From: Epibacterium ulvae
GTDB taxonomy: Bacteria > Pseudomonadota > Alphaproteobacteria > Rhodobacterales > Rhodobacteraceae
Direction of reading: 5' to 3'
Assembly: GCF_018678075.1 (NCBI RefSeq)
Contig: NZ_JAHHIR010000101.1
Coordinates: forward strand, 1-59,792
Length of the DNA: 59,792 nucleotides
Below the pieces are notes generated by a model. The model saw only the letters and a program-made list of their open reading frames with translations, was not told where the DNA came from and ran no database searches. Both the position numbers and the translations under genes were made by a program. Shown in pieces: positions 51,227-59,792 of the stretch (the first letter of the stretch is position 1; each line of letters opens with the position of its first letter).

Positions 51227-52051
51227 CTATCCGAGTTCAAGCGTCGTTGGCGCAAAATACAATGGCGCCTTGGCGTTGGGCGCGGTGCCGCGATACATGC
51301 GGGCGGTGGAAAAGACCGGTGCAAATCCGGAGCGTTCCAACACATGTGCCAGAGCTGATCCGGTCGCGGTATCCACAAAACACGGGGTACTGTCGAACCG
51401 CACAGGCACCGATTGGAGCAATAGGCGCGCGTCTGTTTCTGTGTTCGCCTGAAGCGCTCCGATTTTGATCCCATCGTGACATTGGCGAAAGGTGGCAAAA
51501 CCTTCTATGCGCCCCTCACGGTCAATCACGCGGGTCTCGCGCGTATCCGTGCTTTCAAACCAGGCGCTTGCATAGGCCGTGCGTGCATAGCCAGCCGCAC
51601 GGGTGTCCAGGGTCAAAAGTTGTGCCATATCATCTGGTGCGGCGCGGCGTGTGCCCTGTGTGCCCTGCCCCAAAGCCCCTTGAAAGCGCACGGTCTGGCC
51701 GGAGCCTTCAAAATCCGAGCGGCGGTAGTTATCCTGCTGGTCGGGCACACCGTCCAAACCTACCGTGCGTGATCCCGCATGTTTCAGCGCATGTTGCCAC
51801 AGAGCATAACCAATCCCGCGTCCCCGCCATTCAGGGCGACAGATGTAAAGCCCCAGGAACGACTGCGTCTCGCACTGGTTCACGACCGAGATACAGGCCG
51901 CCATCTCGCCATTCACTTCGGCGACAAAGAACCCGTCAGGATCGGCTGCGAAAAATGCAGGCGCGTCCTCAACCCCGGGGTTCCAACCTTCATCGCGCGC
52001 CCAGGTCAAACAGGTCTCGAGTTCCGCCACAGTCATATTGCGCAGGATCAT
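51227..52051 (-). CDS. GNAT-family N-acetyltransferase with C-terminal extension
   Basis: 274 residues. The N-terminal GNAT fold (about 1-130) has the acetyl-CoA binding RPEWRGRGIGYALWQ and the conserved GLYICR strand; the C-terminal 130 residues form the second half seen in Acetyltransf_18-type proteins. The stop/start region overlaps the GntR gene (ATGA at 52048), so these two are one unit, divergent from the ABC transporter. Substrate unknown. Confidence 0.85.
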   Translation of the reverse strand: MILRNMTVAELETCLTWARDEGWNPGVEDAPAFFAADPDGFFVAEVNGEMAACISVVNQCETQSFLGLYICRPEWRGRGIGYALWQHALKHAGSRTVGLDGVPDQQDNYRRSDFEGSGQTVRFQGALGQGTQGTRRAAPDDMAQLLTLDTRAAGYARTAYASAWFESTDTRETRVIDREGRIEGFATFRQCHDGIKIGALQANTETDARLLLQSVPVRFDSTPCFVDTATGSALAHVLERSGFAPVFSTARMYRGTAPNAKAPLYFAPTTLELG

Positions 52052-52749
52052 CCGCCCAATGCCTCTTTCAACGTGCGTGCGGGCTTTGGCCGCTCTCGCA
52101 GATCAAGCGCGGAGTGGAGGTCGACCAGATGGCTATTCATCAACTCTTCTGCCGCCTGCCCCTGCTGATTGGCCAAAGCGTCCAGCAATGCGTGATGGGC
52201 GTGTTTCTCACACAGCGCGCTTTCGCGGCGCCAATACAGCGCGATGATCAGCGACGACCGCGCAATCAGCGCCTCGATAAATCCCGCGATCGTGGCGTGA
52301 TTGGCAATCCGCGCGATTTCGATGTGAAACAGACCTGACAAATGCAGCGCCTTGCCGCGATCCCCTTCGGCGAGGGCTGCGTGTTCTTCTTCTATATGGC
52401 GCTGCAACAATTGGATGTCTTCTGCTGTGGCGCGTTCCGCTGCCCGACTGGCAAGTCCCGGCTCCAACAGGGCGCGGGCTTCAAACACCTCATGCGCCTC
52501 ACGAATGGAGGGTTGCACCACAAAGGCCCCGCGATTGCGCTTGATCTCAACCAATTGCTGATGCGCCAAAGCCTGCAACGAGGCCCGAATGATGGTGCGC
52601 GACACGCCAAATATCTCGGCCAGATCGTCTTCGCCCAATTTCGTACCCGGAGCGATGCGATGTTGGTGGATGGCTGTCACAAGCTCGTCGACCACGGTGT
52701 CGGCTTGGCTGTGCTGGCTTTTGGACGGCGAGATTTGCTTGTCGATCAT
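52048..52749 (-). CDS. GntR-family regulator (FCD/FadR type)
   Basis: 233 residues: winged helix (about 20-80; GTKLGEDDLAEIFGVSRTIIRASLQAL) and FCD effector domain (about 95-215) with metal-type histidines in the H-x-E and HHALLDAL region. Divergent from the ABC transporter with a perfect TTGTATACAA site between them, so it probably controls both directions. Confidence 0.88.
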   Translation of the reverse strand: MIDKQISPSKSQHSQADTVVDELVTAIHQHRIAPGTKLGEDDLAEIFGVSRTIIRASLQALAHQQLVEIKRNRGAFVVQPSIREAHEVFEARALLEPGLASRAAERATAEDIQLLQRHIEEEHAALAEGDRGKALHLSGLFHIEIARIANHATIAGFIEALIARSSLIIALYWRRESALCEKHAHHALLDALANQQGQAAEELMNSHLVDLHSALDLRERPKPARTLKEALGG

Positions 52750-52821
52750 AATATCTATCCTTTGGCAGAACGGCGGATTTCAGACAAGGGATTCTCCCTT
52801 TGCACGCAGGTCGATCCATTA

Positions 52822-52831
52822 TTGTATACAA
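52822..52831. promoter_or_regulatory. Palindrome TTGTATACAA, candidate GntR operator
   Basis: A perfect 10-base palindrome in the 227-base divergent region; a GCGCC...GGCGC inverted repeat lies just after it (52836-52852). It matches the operator style of FadR-subfamily regulators and the site at 58363. Confidence 0.55.
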
Positions 52832-52976
52832 CTTTGCGCCCATTTTTGGCGCGACTTGCATTTTTTTCGCCCATTTTGCGTGCATTTTCAGTTTCCCACA
52901 CACCCGGACCACGAAGCCATTTCCGGATTATCCAAACCGACAGTCAAAGATGGAGCCACCAACATACGGAGCATCT

Positions 52977-53963
52977 ATGTCTGAGCGGCACACAGAATTG
53001 GAACTGGTCCAAGTCACCAAGAAATACGGCGAGACCATTGCAGTCGACGCGATCGACCACCGGTTCAAACCTGCCTCCTATGCGTGTCTGTTGGGCCCCT
53101 CTGGCTGCGGCAAAAGCTCAACCCTGCGGATGATCGCGGGCCATGAGACCGTCAGCAGTGGCGCGGTTCTGATTAGCAAAAAGGATGTCTCCAAACTGCC
53201 ACCCGCCAAACGTGGCACCGCGATGATGTTTCAGAACTACGCGTTGTTTCCCCATCTCAGCGTGGCCGAAAACGTCGCCTTTAGCCTCAAGATGAAAGGC
53301 ACGGAAAAAACCAGCCGCCTGAAATCCGCCGGTGAAATGCTGGAGCTGGTGGATCTGTCGAAGCTCGCCGACCGGATGCCCGACCAACTGTCAGGCGGCC
53401 AACAACAACGTGTGGCCCTGGCGCGCGCTTTGATCACCCGCCCGCAAGTCTTGTTGCTGGATGAGCCGCTGTCGGCGCTTGATCCCTTCCTGCGGATCCG
53501 CATGCGCAGTGAGCTGAAGAAACTGCAACGCGAGCTTGGCATTACCTTTGTCCATGTGACCCACGGCCAGGACGAGGCGCTCGCCCTCGCGGATGAGATC
53601 GTGGTGATGAACAATGCGGTGATCGAACAGGCGGGCTCCGCACGTGATGTGTTTGATGCGCCCAAGACGGCCTTTGTGGCGCGGTTTCTGGGTGGTCATA
53701 ACGTCATTGACCTGCCCGAAGGACAATTCGCTCTGCGCGCGGATCAGCTGACGCTAACGGCCGCAGATGCCGGCCGTATGGAGGCGCAGGTCTTGGACGT
53801 TGAATACCAAGGCACCCATGTCAGCGTCACCACCCGCATTGCCGGCAATCAGGACGTCGCAGTCCTGATGTCCGACCGCGACTTCTTTACCCAATCACAA
53901 AACCCGGGCGACACCGTCGGTCTGACCTGGGAGCAAGAAAAACTGCATCGACTGCAATCCTGA
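52977..53963 (+). CDS. ABC transporter ATP-binding protein (PotA-like)
   Basis: 328 residues. Walker A GPSGCGKSS, Q-loop FQNYALFPHLS, signature LSGGQQQRV, Walker B LLLDEPLSALD and the H-loop HVTHGQDEA are intact, with a C-terminal regulatory segment (about 235-328) resembling a short TOBE domain. The ATG at 52977 follows GGAG; in-frame codons upstream do not look coding. First gene of the transporter unit 52977-57643. Confidence 0.9.
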   Translation: MSERHTELELVQVTKKYGETIAVDAIDHRFKPASYACLLGPSGCGKSSTLRMIAGHETVSSGAVLISKKDVSKLPPAKRGTAMMFQNYALFPHLSVAENVAFSLKMKGTEKTSRLKSAGEMLELVDLSKLADRMPDQLSGGQQQRVALARALITRPQVLLLDEPLSALDPFLRIRMRSELKKLQRELGITFVHVTHGQDEALALADEIVVMNNAVIEQAGSARDVFDAPKTAFVARFLGGHNVIDLPEGQFALRADQLTLTAADAGRMEAQVLDVEYQGTHVSVTTRIAGNQDVAVLMSDRDFFTQSQNPGDTVGLTWEQEKLHRLQS

Positions 53964-53986
53964 CTGTCTGACGAGGAGTTCACGAC

Positions 53987-55246
53987 ATGGCCGAAATTTC
54001 ACGCCGCAAACTGCTAAAAACCGGTGCCGCCGCAGTTGGCGCCAGCACCTTGGGTGCGCCAATGCTTTGGGCGCAAAACATCAAAGACATCACCCTGCGC
54101 CAATTCGGCACCGGGGTGTCCAACCTCAATGAGGTCGCGACCAAGGTAAAAGAAGACCTGGGCTTCACCCTGGAAATGACCGCGCTTGATTCCGACAGCG
54201 TGACCCAGCGCGCCGCGACCCAGCCCAAAAGCTTTGACATTGCAGACATCGAATATTGGATCTGCAAAAAAGTCTGGCCTACCGGCAATCTGCAAGCGAT
54301 GGATGTGTCCAAGATCAAAAACTACGACAAGATCGTGGGCACCTTCAAAAGTGGCAAGCTGACGCCCGAGAGCGTGATCGCCCAAGGCACCGCGCCCCAC
54401 ACCGTTGGCTTTGTGGACGGCGTCGATGGCAAGGAATTTGCCAGCGAAGAGACCGGATGGATGACCCTGATCCCAACCATCTATAACGCCGACACGCTGG
54501 GCATTCGCCCCGATCTGATTGGCCGCCCGATTTCCAGCTGGACCGAATTGTTGAACCCGGAATTTGCAGGCAAGGCGTCGATCCTCGACATCTCCTCAAT
54601 CGGGATCATGGATGCGGCGATGGTCTGCGAAGCCATGGGTGAGATCCAATATGGCGACAAGGGCAACATGACCCGCGAAGAGATCGACAAGACCATGGCG
54701 ATCTTTACCGAAGCCAAAAAGGCCGGCCAGTTCCGCGCCTTCTGGAAGTCCTTTGACGAGAGCGTCAACCTGATGTCCTCGGGCGAGGTGGTCATTCAAT
54801 CGATGTGGTCACCGGCCATCACGGCTGTACGCTCCAAAGGCATCCCATGCGTCTATCAACCCCTGAAAGAGGGCTATCGCTCCTGGGGTGGTGGTCTGGG
54901 TCTGTCCGCCAACCTCTCTGGCCTCGAACTGGAAGCGGCTTATGAGTACATAAACTGGTATCTCGACGGCTGGGTCGGCGGCTTCCTGATGCGTCAGGGT
55001 TACTATTCTGCGGTGCCCGAGACTTCCAAGAACCACATGTCCGAAGACGAATGGGGCTATTGGTTCGAGGGCAAGGAAGCCAAGGGCGATATCGCCAGCC
55101 CATTTGGCGACGTGCTGGAAACAGCCGGTGCGGTGCGCGACGGTGGCTCTTTTTATGACCGTATGGGTGCTGTGGCCTGCTGGAACGCGGTGATGGACGA
55201 GAACCAGTATATGGTTCGCAAATGGAACGAGTTCATCGCGGCCTGA
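53987..55246 (+). CDS. Periplasmic solute-binding protein (PotD/PotF-like)
   Basis: 419 residues. A twin-arginine signal peptide, SRRKLLKTGAAAVGASTLG, with cleavage near MLWAQN. The mature protein has the bacterial SBP_8 fold: EVATKVKEDLGFTLEM, the DIADIEYWICKK strand, SWTELLNPEFAGKASILD and a central EYINWYLDG region. Tat export suggests folding in the cytoplasm. It belongs to the spermidine/putrescine-type group in shape; the real ligand is not clear. Confidence 0.85.
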   Translation: MAEISRRKLLKTGAAAVGASTLGAPMLWAQNIKDITLRQFGTGVSNLNEVATKVKEDLGFTLEMTALDSDSVTQRAATQPKSFDIADIEYWICKKVWPTGNLQAMDVSKIKNYDKIVGTFKSGKLTPESVIAQGTAPHTVGFVDGVDGKEFASEETGWMTLIPTIYNADTLGIRPDLIGRPISSWTELLNPEFAGKASILDISSIGIMDAAMVCEAMGEIQYGDKGNMTREEIDKTMAIFTEAKKAGQFRAFWKSFDESVNLMSSGEVVIQSMWSPAITAVRSKGIPCVYQPLKEGYRSWGGGLGLSANLSGLELEAAYEYINWYLDGWVGGFLMRQGYYSAVPETSKNHMSEDEWGYWFEGKEAKGDIASPFGDVLETAGAVRDGGSFYDRMGAVACWNAVMDENQYMVRKWNEFIAA

Positions 55247-55327
55247 TCCGGCGGCTGACACCAATTGGCGGGGCGTGCGCGCCCTGCCCTTTTTACGCCC
55301 CCCCGAACACACGAGCCCGTCCTTGAT

Positions 55328-56176
55328 ATGAGCCGCACCCTGAAAAGCTGGATGATGGTATCCCCCCTTGCGGCGGTGCTCCTTGTCTTTTTGATCCTGC
55401 CGATTGTGATGATCGTGACCGTCAGTTTCTGGCAGGCCACCGAATGGTCGATCATCCCGGCGTTCATTTTTGAGAACTACGAATTCCTCTTTGGCTCACC
55501 GGTGACCTACAAGGTCTTTGCCAATACGTTCAAATATGCCGCCATCACCTGGGCTTTTACATTGGGGATCGGCTTTACCGTGGCCTACTTTCTGGCCTTC
55601 CACGTGCGCAGCCTGACCTGGCAAATCGCTCTGTTTCTGCTGTGCACGATCCCGTTCTGGACCTCCAACATCATCCGCATGATCTCCTGGATCCCGTTTC
55701 TGGGGCGCAATGGCATTGCCAATTCGGCGCTGATGTCCTGGGGAGTGGTGGATGAGCCGCTCGACTGGCTGTTGTTCAGCGATTTCGCGGTGATCCTGGC
55801 CTTTGTACATCTTTATACGCTGTTCATGGTGGTGCCGATCTTCAACACGATGATGCGGATCGACCGTTCCCTGATCGAGGCCGCACGCGATGCCGGAGCA
55901 TCCGGCGCGCAGATCCTGTGGTATGTGATTGTCCCGCTGACCAAGCCGGGGATCATGATTGGCACCATCTTTGTTCTGACGCTGGTGATGGGAGATTTCA
56001 TCACCGTCCGTTTCATGAGTGGTTCGCAATCGGCCAATGTGGGACGTCTGATTTCCAACGATATCGCTTTGCTGCAATACCCGTCCGCCGCCGCCACCGC
56101 CGTGATCCTGCTGATCACCGTGCTGCTGGTGATCGCGATCCTGTTGCGCTTTGTCGACATCCGAAAGGAGCTTTGA
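55328..56176 (+). CDS. ABC transporter permease (PotB-like)
   Basis: 282 residues with about six membrane helices and the EAA loop EAARDAGASGAQILWYVIVPLTKPG near residue 180. ATG at 55328 is chosen; the codons before it (from 55265) show no membrane pattern. First of two permeases, with a 1-base gap to the second. Confidence 0.88.
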   Translation: MSRTLKSWMMVSPLAAVLLVFLILPIVMIVTVSFWQATEWSIIPAFIFENYEFLFGSPVTYKVFANTFKYAAITWAFTLGIGFTVAYFLAFHVRSLTWQIALFLLCTIPFWTSNIIRMISWIPFLGRNGIANSALMSWGVVDEPLDWLLFSDFAVILAFVHLYTLFMVVPIFNTMMRIDRSLIEAARDAGASGAQILWYVIVPLTKPGIMIGTIFVLTLVMGDFITVRFMSGSQSANVGRLISNDIALLQYPSAAATAVILLITVLLVIAILLRFVDIRKEL

Positions 56177-56177
56177 C

Positions 56178-57017
56178 ATGGAACCCCGCCCCCGCTCTTT
56201 CTATGTGCTGGCTGCCTTCTTTGGCCTGTTCCTCTTGTTCCTTTATGGCCCCACAATCACCATCGCGATCCTGTCGTTCCAAGGGCCCGCCGGCGGCCTG
56301 ACCTTCCCGATGAACGGCATGTCGCTGTATTGGTTTTTTGACCTATTTCAGGAACAGGCGGTCGGGGACATCTGGGGCAGCTTCCGGCGCAGCTTTGCGC
56401 TTGGATTCATGGTGATGGTCTCCACGGTTGTCGTATCGGTCATGGGAGGGCTGGCGTTTCGCCATCGTTTTGCGGGGTCGACAATCCTGTTCTACGTCAT
56501 CATCACCGCATTGGTGATCCCGTCCATTCTGGTCTCCCTTGGGGTTGGGTTGTTGTTCAGCCAATCCGGGCTTGAAGTGCACTGGGCCACCTCCGGCTTT
56601 GGCGCGCAACTGACCTGGACCCTGCCCTTTGGGTTGTTGATCATGTTCGCGGTGTTCAACCGATTTGACGGCAGTTTCGAAGAAGCCGCACGCGATCTGG
56701 GCGCAACGCCCTGGCAAGTGCTGCGCCATGTGGTGATCCCGATCATCGGCCCCTCGCTGATTGGGGTGGCGCTGTTTGGCTTTACCCTCAGCTATGATGA
56801 ATTCGCCCGCACGCTGTTGACGGCCGGCAGTTACAACACGCTCCCGCTTGAGATTTTTGGCATGACCACCAATGTCACAACACCAGTTCTATACGCGCTG
56901 GGCACCCTCACAACGCTGTTTTCTTTCCTGATGATCGCGGCCTTTCTGCTGCTGGCCTGGATCAGCACCCGGCGCAAAGCACGCAAAGGATCGGACGCGG
57001 GAAAGGGGATGGTATGA
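56178..57017 (+). CDS. ABC transporter permease (PotC-like)
   Basis: 279 residues, about six helices, EAA loop EEAARDLGATPWQVLRHVVIPIIGPSLIG near residue 165. GAAAGGAG precedes the ATG at 56178. Its end overlaps the racemase start by 4 bases (ATGA), tying the racemase to this transporter. Confidence 0.88.
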   Translation: MEPRPRSFYVLAAFFGLFLLFLYGPTITIAILSFQGPAGGLTFPMNGMSLYWFFDLFQEQAVGDIWGSFRRSFALGFMVMVSTVVVSVMGGLAFRHRFAGSTILFYVIITALVIPSILVSLGVGLLFSQSGLEVHWATSGFGAQLTWTLPFGLLIMFAVFNRFDGSFEEAARDLGATPWQVLRHVVIPIIGPSLIGVALFGFTLSYDEFARTLLTAGSYNTLPLEIFGMTTNVTTPVLYALGTLTTLFSFLMIAAFLLLAWISTRRKARKGSDAGKGMV

Positions 57018-57643
57018 TTGTCATCATCAACCCCAATTCCACCGAGGCCATGACCCAAGCGATGCTTGAGACCGCAAAACCGCTGGCAGATCCAATCCCG
57101 GTCGAGGCCTGGACCTCGCACGATGGCCCACCCGCGATCCAAGGGCCCAAAGACGGCGCCGCAGCGGTTCCGCCCTTAATGACCCTGGTGGCCAAGGCCG
57201 AAGACAAGGGCGCGCAGGCCATTATCATCGGCTGTTTTGACGACACCGGTTTGCAAGAGGCACAGGCAAACACCACCTGCCCGGTTATTGGCATCGGTCA
57301 GGCCGCCTACCATATGGCGGCAATGCTGGGCGGGCGGTTTTCTGTGGTCACCACACTGGCCGTATCGACCCCAATCCTTGAGGCGAACATCAAACGCTAT
57401 GGCCTGTCCGACCGGGTCAGCAAGGTCCGCGCCAGTGGGGTGCCCGTGCTAGAGGTCGACAAGGCCGAGGCCAAGATCCTGAGTGAGATCAAACTGGCCG
57501 CAACCCAAGACGCCATCTCCACCGTGGTGCTGGGCTGCGCAGGCATGGTGGATCTGCCGCAAAAAGCGCGCGCCGTGACCCCTGTCCATGTGATCGACGG
57601 AGTGCGTGCGGCCGTATGTATGGCGCGCGGGCTGATCGGGTAG
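57014..57643 (+). CDS. Aspartate/glutamate/hydantoin racemase family protein
   Basis: 209 residues with the two paired cysteines of the family: GCFDDTGLQEAQ (first, near 75) and VLGCAGMVDLPQ (second, near 178), together with the INPNSTEAMT N-terminus typical of allantoin/hydantoin racemases. Translational coupling to the permease implies that the imported compound, or its breakdown product, is its substrate. Confidence 0.8.
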   Translation: MIVIINPNSTEAMTQAMLETAKPLADPIPVEAWTSHDGPPAIQGPKDGAAAVPPLMTLVAKAEDKGAQAIIIGCFDDTGLQEAQANTTCPVIGIGQAAYHMAAMLGGRFSVVTTLAVSTPILEANIKRYGLSDRVSKVRASGVPVLEVDKAEAKILSEIKLAATQDAISTVVLGCAGMVDLPQKARAVTPVHVIDGVRAAVCMARGLIG

Positions 57644-57653
57644 CCGACGATAC

Positions 57654-58334
57654 CTATACAAGATCCCCATCAAACGACGCCCGCGCCCGCAGGGTCCGCA
57701 CCCGCACACGCTGCGCCATTTCGATATGGGTGCGCATCGCCGCCTCTGCCTTGTCCTCATCCCGCGCTTTGATCGCAGCCAGGACGGCGAAATGCTCCTC
57801 AACCGCTTTTTCCGCGCGATCCGCGTGGGTCAATGTGGTCGGCCCCAAAATCATCAGCGCCTTTTGCAGGCTGACAATCGACCGGGTCAGAAATCGGTTT
57901 TTGGCCGCATCAAAAATGGCGGCGTGAAAATGCCGGTTCAACACCAGCGCCTCTGGCTGGCTTGCGGTCTGTTCCAACTCTCGGTTCAGCGTCTCCAGCT
58001 CTTCGATCTCAATCCGAGACGACGCCCGCGCCGCCAAACGCGCGGCGGTCCCCTCGAGCACAGCGCGCATCTCATACAGCTCCATCACCTCGGCGTAATC
58101 GAGCGTCCGGATGGTTGCGCCCTGACGCGGTACATGGGTCACGATCCCATCCGCCTCCAACTGACGAATGGCCTCACGCACCGGCGTGCGACTGACGCCA
58201 AGGCGGTCTGCAATATCCGTCTCGCGCAGACGATCGCCAGCATTCAACTGTCCGGCGCGCACCTCATCCATCAACTGTCGATACGTTGCGTTGCCCTGCG
58301 GGCCGTCCGGCAAAAGGTCATCGCTGTCGTTCAT
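57654..58334 (-). CDS. GntR-family regulator (FCD/FadR type)
   Basis: 226 residues from ATG 58334 (an ATG 8 codons earlier at 58358 is possible). Winged helix at about 15-70 (AGDRLRETDIADRLGVSRTPVREAIRQLEADGIV) and an FCD domain. Convergent with the racemase and divergent from the AbrB-family gene across a 20-base palindrome. Confidence 0.88.
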   Translation of the reverse strand: MNDSDDLLPDGPQGNATYRQLMDEVRAGQLNAGDRLRETDIADRLGVSRTPVREAIRQLEADGIVTHVPRQGATIRTLDYAEVMELYEMRAVLEGTAARLAARASSRIEIEELETLNRELEQTASQPEALVLNRHFHAAIFDAAKNRFLTRSIVSLQKALMILGPTTLTHADRAEKAVEEHFAVLAAIKARDEDKAEAAMRTHIEMAQRVRVRTLRARASFDGDLV

Positions 58335-58362
58335 CGTGCTCTCAATCACCTTTTGCATCCCC

Positions 58363-58382
58363 TTGTATGCATATGGATACAA
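58363..58382. promoter_or_regulatory. Palindrome TTGTAT-N8-ATACAA, candidate GntR operator
   Basis: TTGTATGCATATGGATACAA lies between the divergent GntR and AbrB genes; it looks like two imperfect TTGTATACAA units side by side. The 3' end overlaps an ATG at 58382 of the AbrB gene frame. Confidence 0.55.
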
Positions 58383-58423
58383 TGCTAGATCAAACCCAGT
58401 CAACCAGCTTGCGGAGCACGCCT

Positions 58424-59491
58424 TTGTCTGACACCTCCTCTCTCAGCATCACGCAGCGTCGCGCGCTCACCTTGGCACTTGCCGCCACAGGAACATGGGT
58501 GTTTTGGCTCTTGGCCTTGCCGCTGCCCTTTCTGTTTGGGCCGATGACCGCCTGCCTGATCGCCGCGCTCGCTGGCTTGCCGCTGACGGGTTTTGGTCAA
58601 GTCTCCGTCGGCGCGCGCACCATATTGGGGGTTGCGGTTGGTGCTTCTGTCACACCAGCGCTGTTTGCCTCCCTGCCGACGATGGCGGGATCCCTTGCGC
58701 TGGTGCCCATTTTCATCCTGATCATCGCGCTGGTCGGCGTTCCCTTCTTTCGCAAGGTCTGGAAACTGGATGCGCCTACCGCGTTTTATGCGGCCATGCC
58801 CGGCGGGCTGCAGGACATGGTGGTGTTTGGCATTGAGGCAGGCGCCAATCCCCGCACGCTTTCGCTCATCCACGCAACGCGGGTTCTGTGTATCATCACC
58901 GTCTCGCCCCTGATCATGTCGTATTTCTATGATACAGGGCTGAGCCACCCGCTCGGAGAGCCTGCTGCCAGCCTGCCCTGGCCGGAACTGGTGATTATGG
59001 CACTAGCGGCCGTGATCGGCTGGAAAGTCGGTGAACGCATCGGCCTGTTTGGCGCGGCAATCCTCGGGCCCTTAATCCTGACTGCGATGCTATCCTTGGG
59101 CGATGTCCTACACAGCCGCCCCCCGCAGGAGGCAATCCTGGCGGCGCAGTTCCTGATCGGCTCCGCCATTGGCGCGCAATTTGTCGGCGTCACATTGGCA
59201 GAGCTGCGCCGGGTTGTTCTGGCCGGTTTCAGCTATGTGATTCTGCTTGGCGCGCTGGCGGTGGTGTTTGCGCAATGCGTTGTCAGCCTGGGTCTCGGAC
59301 CCGAGGTTGAGGCGTTTTTGGCCTTTGCACCAGGTGGTCAGGCCGAGATGGCGGTTCTGGCCATCGTGAGCGGCGCGGATTTAGGATTTGTTGTCAGCCA
59401 CCATCTCGTGCGCATCGTCTTGGTGATCACCGGCGCGCCATTGGTGGCAACGATCTTGCAGCGCCGCAGAGCATCCTCGCAAAGATCGTAA
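58424..59491 (+). CDS. AbrB-family membrane protein
   Basis: 355 residues from TTG 58424, which has GCGGAG before it; ATG 58382 in the same frame would begin inside the operator. About ten hydrophobic helices in two repeats, each with a GA.ILGPL/LFGPMTA-type element, fit the AbrB/AmoA-like duplication family (DUF/PF05145), thought to be a transporter. Divergent from the GntR gene, hence its probable target. Function unknown. Confidence 0.75.
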   Translation: MSDTSSLSITQRRALTLALAATGTWVFWLLALPLPFLFGPMTACLIAALAGLPLTGFGQVSVGARTILGVAVGASVTPALFASLPTMAGSLALVPIFILIIALVGVPFFRKVWKLDAPTAFYAAMPGGLQDMVVFGIEAGANPRTLSLIHATRVLCIITVSPLIMSYFYDTGLSHPLGEPAASLPWPELVIMALAAVIGWKVGERIGLFGAAILGPLILTAMLSLGDVLHSRPPQEAILAAQFLIGSAIGAQFVGVTLAELRRVVLAGFSYVILLGALAVVFAQCVVSLGLGPEVEAFLAFAPGGQAEMAVLAIVSGADLGFVVSHHLVRIVLVITGAPLVATILQRRRASSQRS

Positions 59492-59638
59492 TCATGCCGA
59501 ACACACAGGTAAACTGTGTCGGGCCGAAGTTCGCAATTTTGGGGTTACGGCGGAGGGAACGGGATTGGCGCCGCCCCCCTCCACATCGAGGAATTGATTT
59601 TAAACTATTGTTTTTTGCGCAACGCACACCATAAGCGC

Positions 59639-59792
59639 TTACAACTCTGCAAGCGTCTCACGTAATGATGCCGCCTGGCCAATGCCGCATTCGGCCAAAG
59701 CGCGATTGAGATCGATATCGTGGGCGGTCATCAACTGAGGATTGTCGGCAGCTATGATCCAGAAGCATTGGCCCAGCTCATCCGGGGCCTGT
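59639..59792 (-). CDS. C-terminal end of an unknown gene (partial)
   Basis: The frame is open from the window edge to a stop at 59639-59641, giving at least 50 residues: QAPDELGQCFWIIAADNPQL and on to a C-terminal ETLAEL. It may be part of a longer gene on the minus strand. No family recognised. Confidence 0.5.
   Translation of the reverse strand, partial: QAPDELGQCFWIIAADNPQLMTAHDIDLNRALAECGIGQAASLRETLAEL

Overview
The window reads as chromosome of a marine-type alphaproteobacterium of the Rhodobacteraceae (Roseobacter group). This rests on the side-by-side ctrA and sciP genes, the use of lpxI instead of lpxH, gluQRS and trmFO next to each other, many small proteins of roseobacter type, perfect or near-perfect TTAA-N7-TTAA (CtrA) sites and a GAAC-N7-GAAC (alphaproteobacterial LexA) site. 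The assignment comes from gene content only; no rRNA, tRNA, phage or insertion sequence was recognised.

Left part (1-9.7 kb): a truncated glycosyltransferase-like gene, a DMT exporter, a FadL-type porin, a P-loop ATPase followed by metA (with the residue expected for acetyl-CoA use), ppk2 overlapping a TetR gene, then on the minus strand a truncated haemoglobin translationally coupled to a PAS/adenylate cyclase, a decayed SAM methyltransferase, and rplM-rpsI. From 9.9 to 16.8 kb there is a lipoprotein, a MocR-type regulator divergent from a DUF1127 gene, speD, a long unexplained RNA-like hairpin, trmFO-gluQRS, hisI, a NifU-like scaffold, and a tiny self-contained gene for a 40-residue membrane protein behind a LexA-type box.

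Middle part (16.8-36 kb): recG-ligA, the cell-cycle regulators ctrA and sciP, mnmA, and a long minus-strand envelope cluster, pyrH / frr-uppS-cdsA-dxr-rseP / bamA-ompH-fabZ-lpxA-lpxI-lpxB, covering UMP synthesis, ribosome recycling, undecaprenyl and phospholipid precursors, isoprenoids, outer-membrane assembly and lipid A. lpxD is not in its common place in this cluster.

Right part (36-59.8 kb): miaA, an AraC regulator, a CtrA-boxed membrane protein, a lytic transglycosylase, ssb, an NAD(P)-binding protein divergent from a TetR regulator across a seven-unit operator-like array, aroK-aroB, a small membrane protein plus an unknown exported protein and xerD, a CorC-type protein, a 1051-residue RTX/Hint protein with a long non-coding upstream region, and finally a catabolic or uptake locus: a PotABCD-like ABC transporter with an Asp/Glu/hydantoin racemase, flanked on both sides by FCD-type GntR regulators that each have a TTGTAT/ATACAA palindrome, plus a GNAT enzyme and an AbrB-family membrane protein.

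The observations I would follow first are the LexA-boxed 40-residue protein (16550-16766), the operator array at 40566-40682, the globin-cyclase pair at 6329-7758, the hairpin at 12960-13038 and the perfect CtrA box at 38297-38313.
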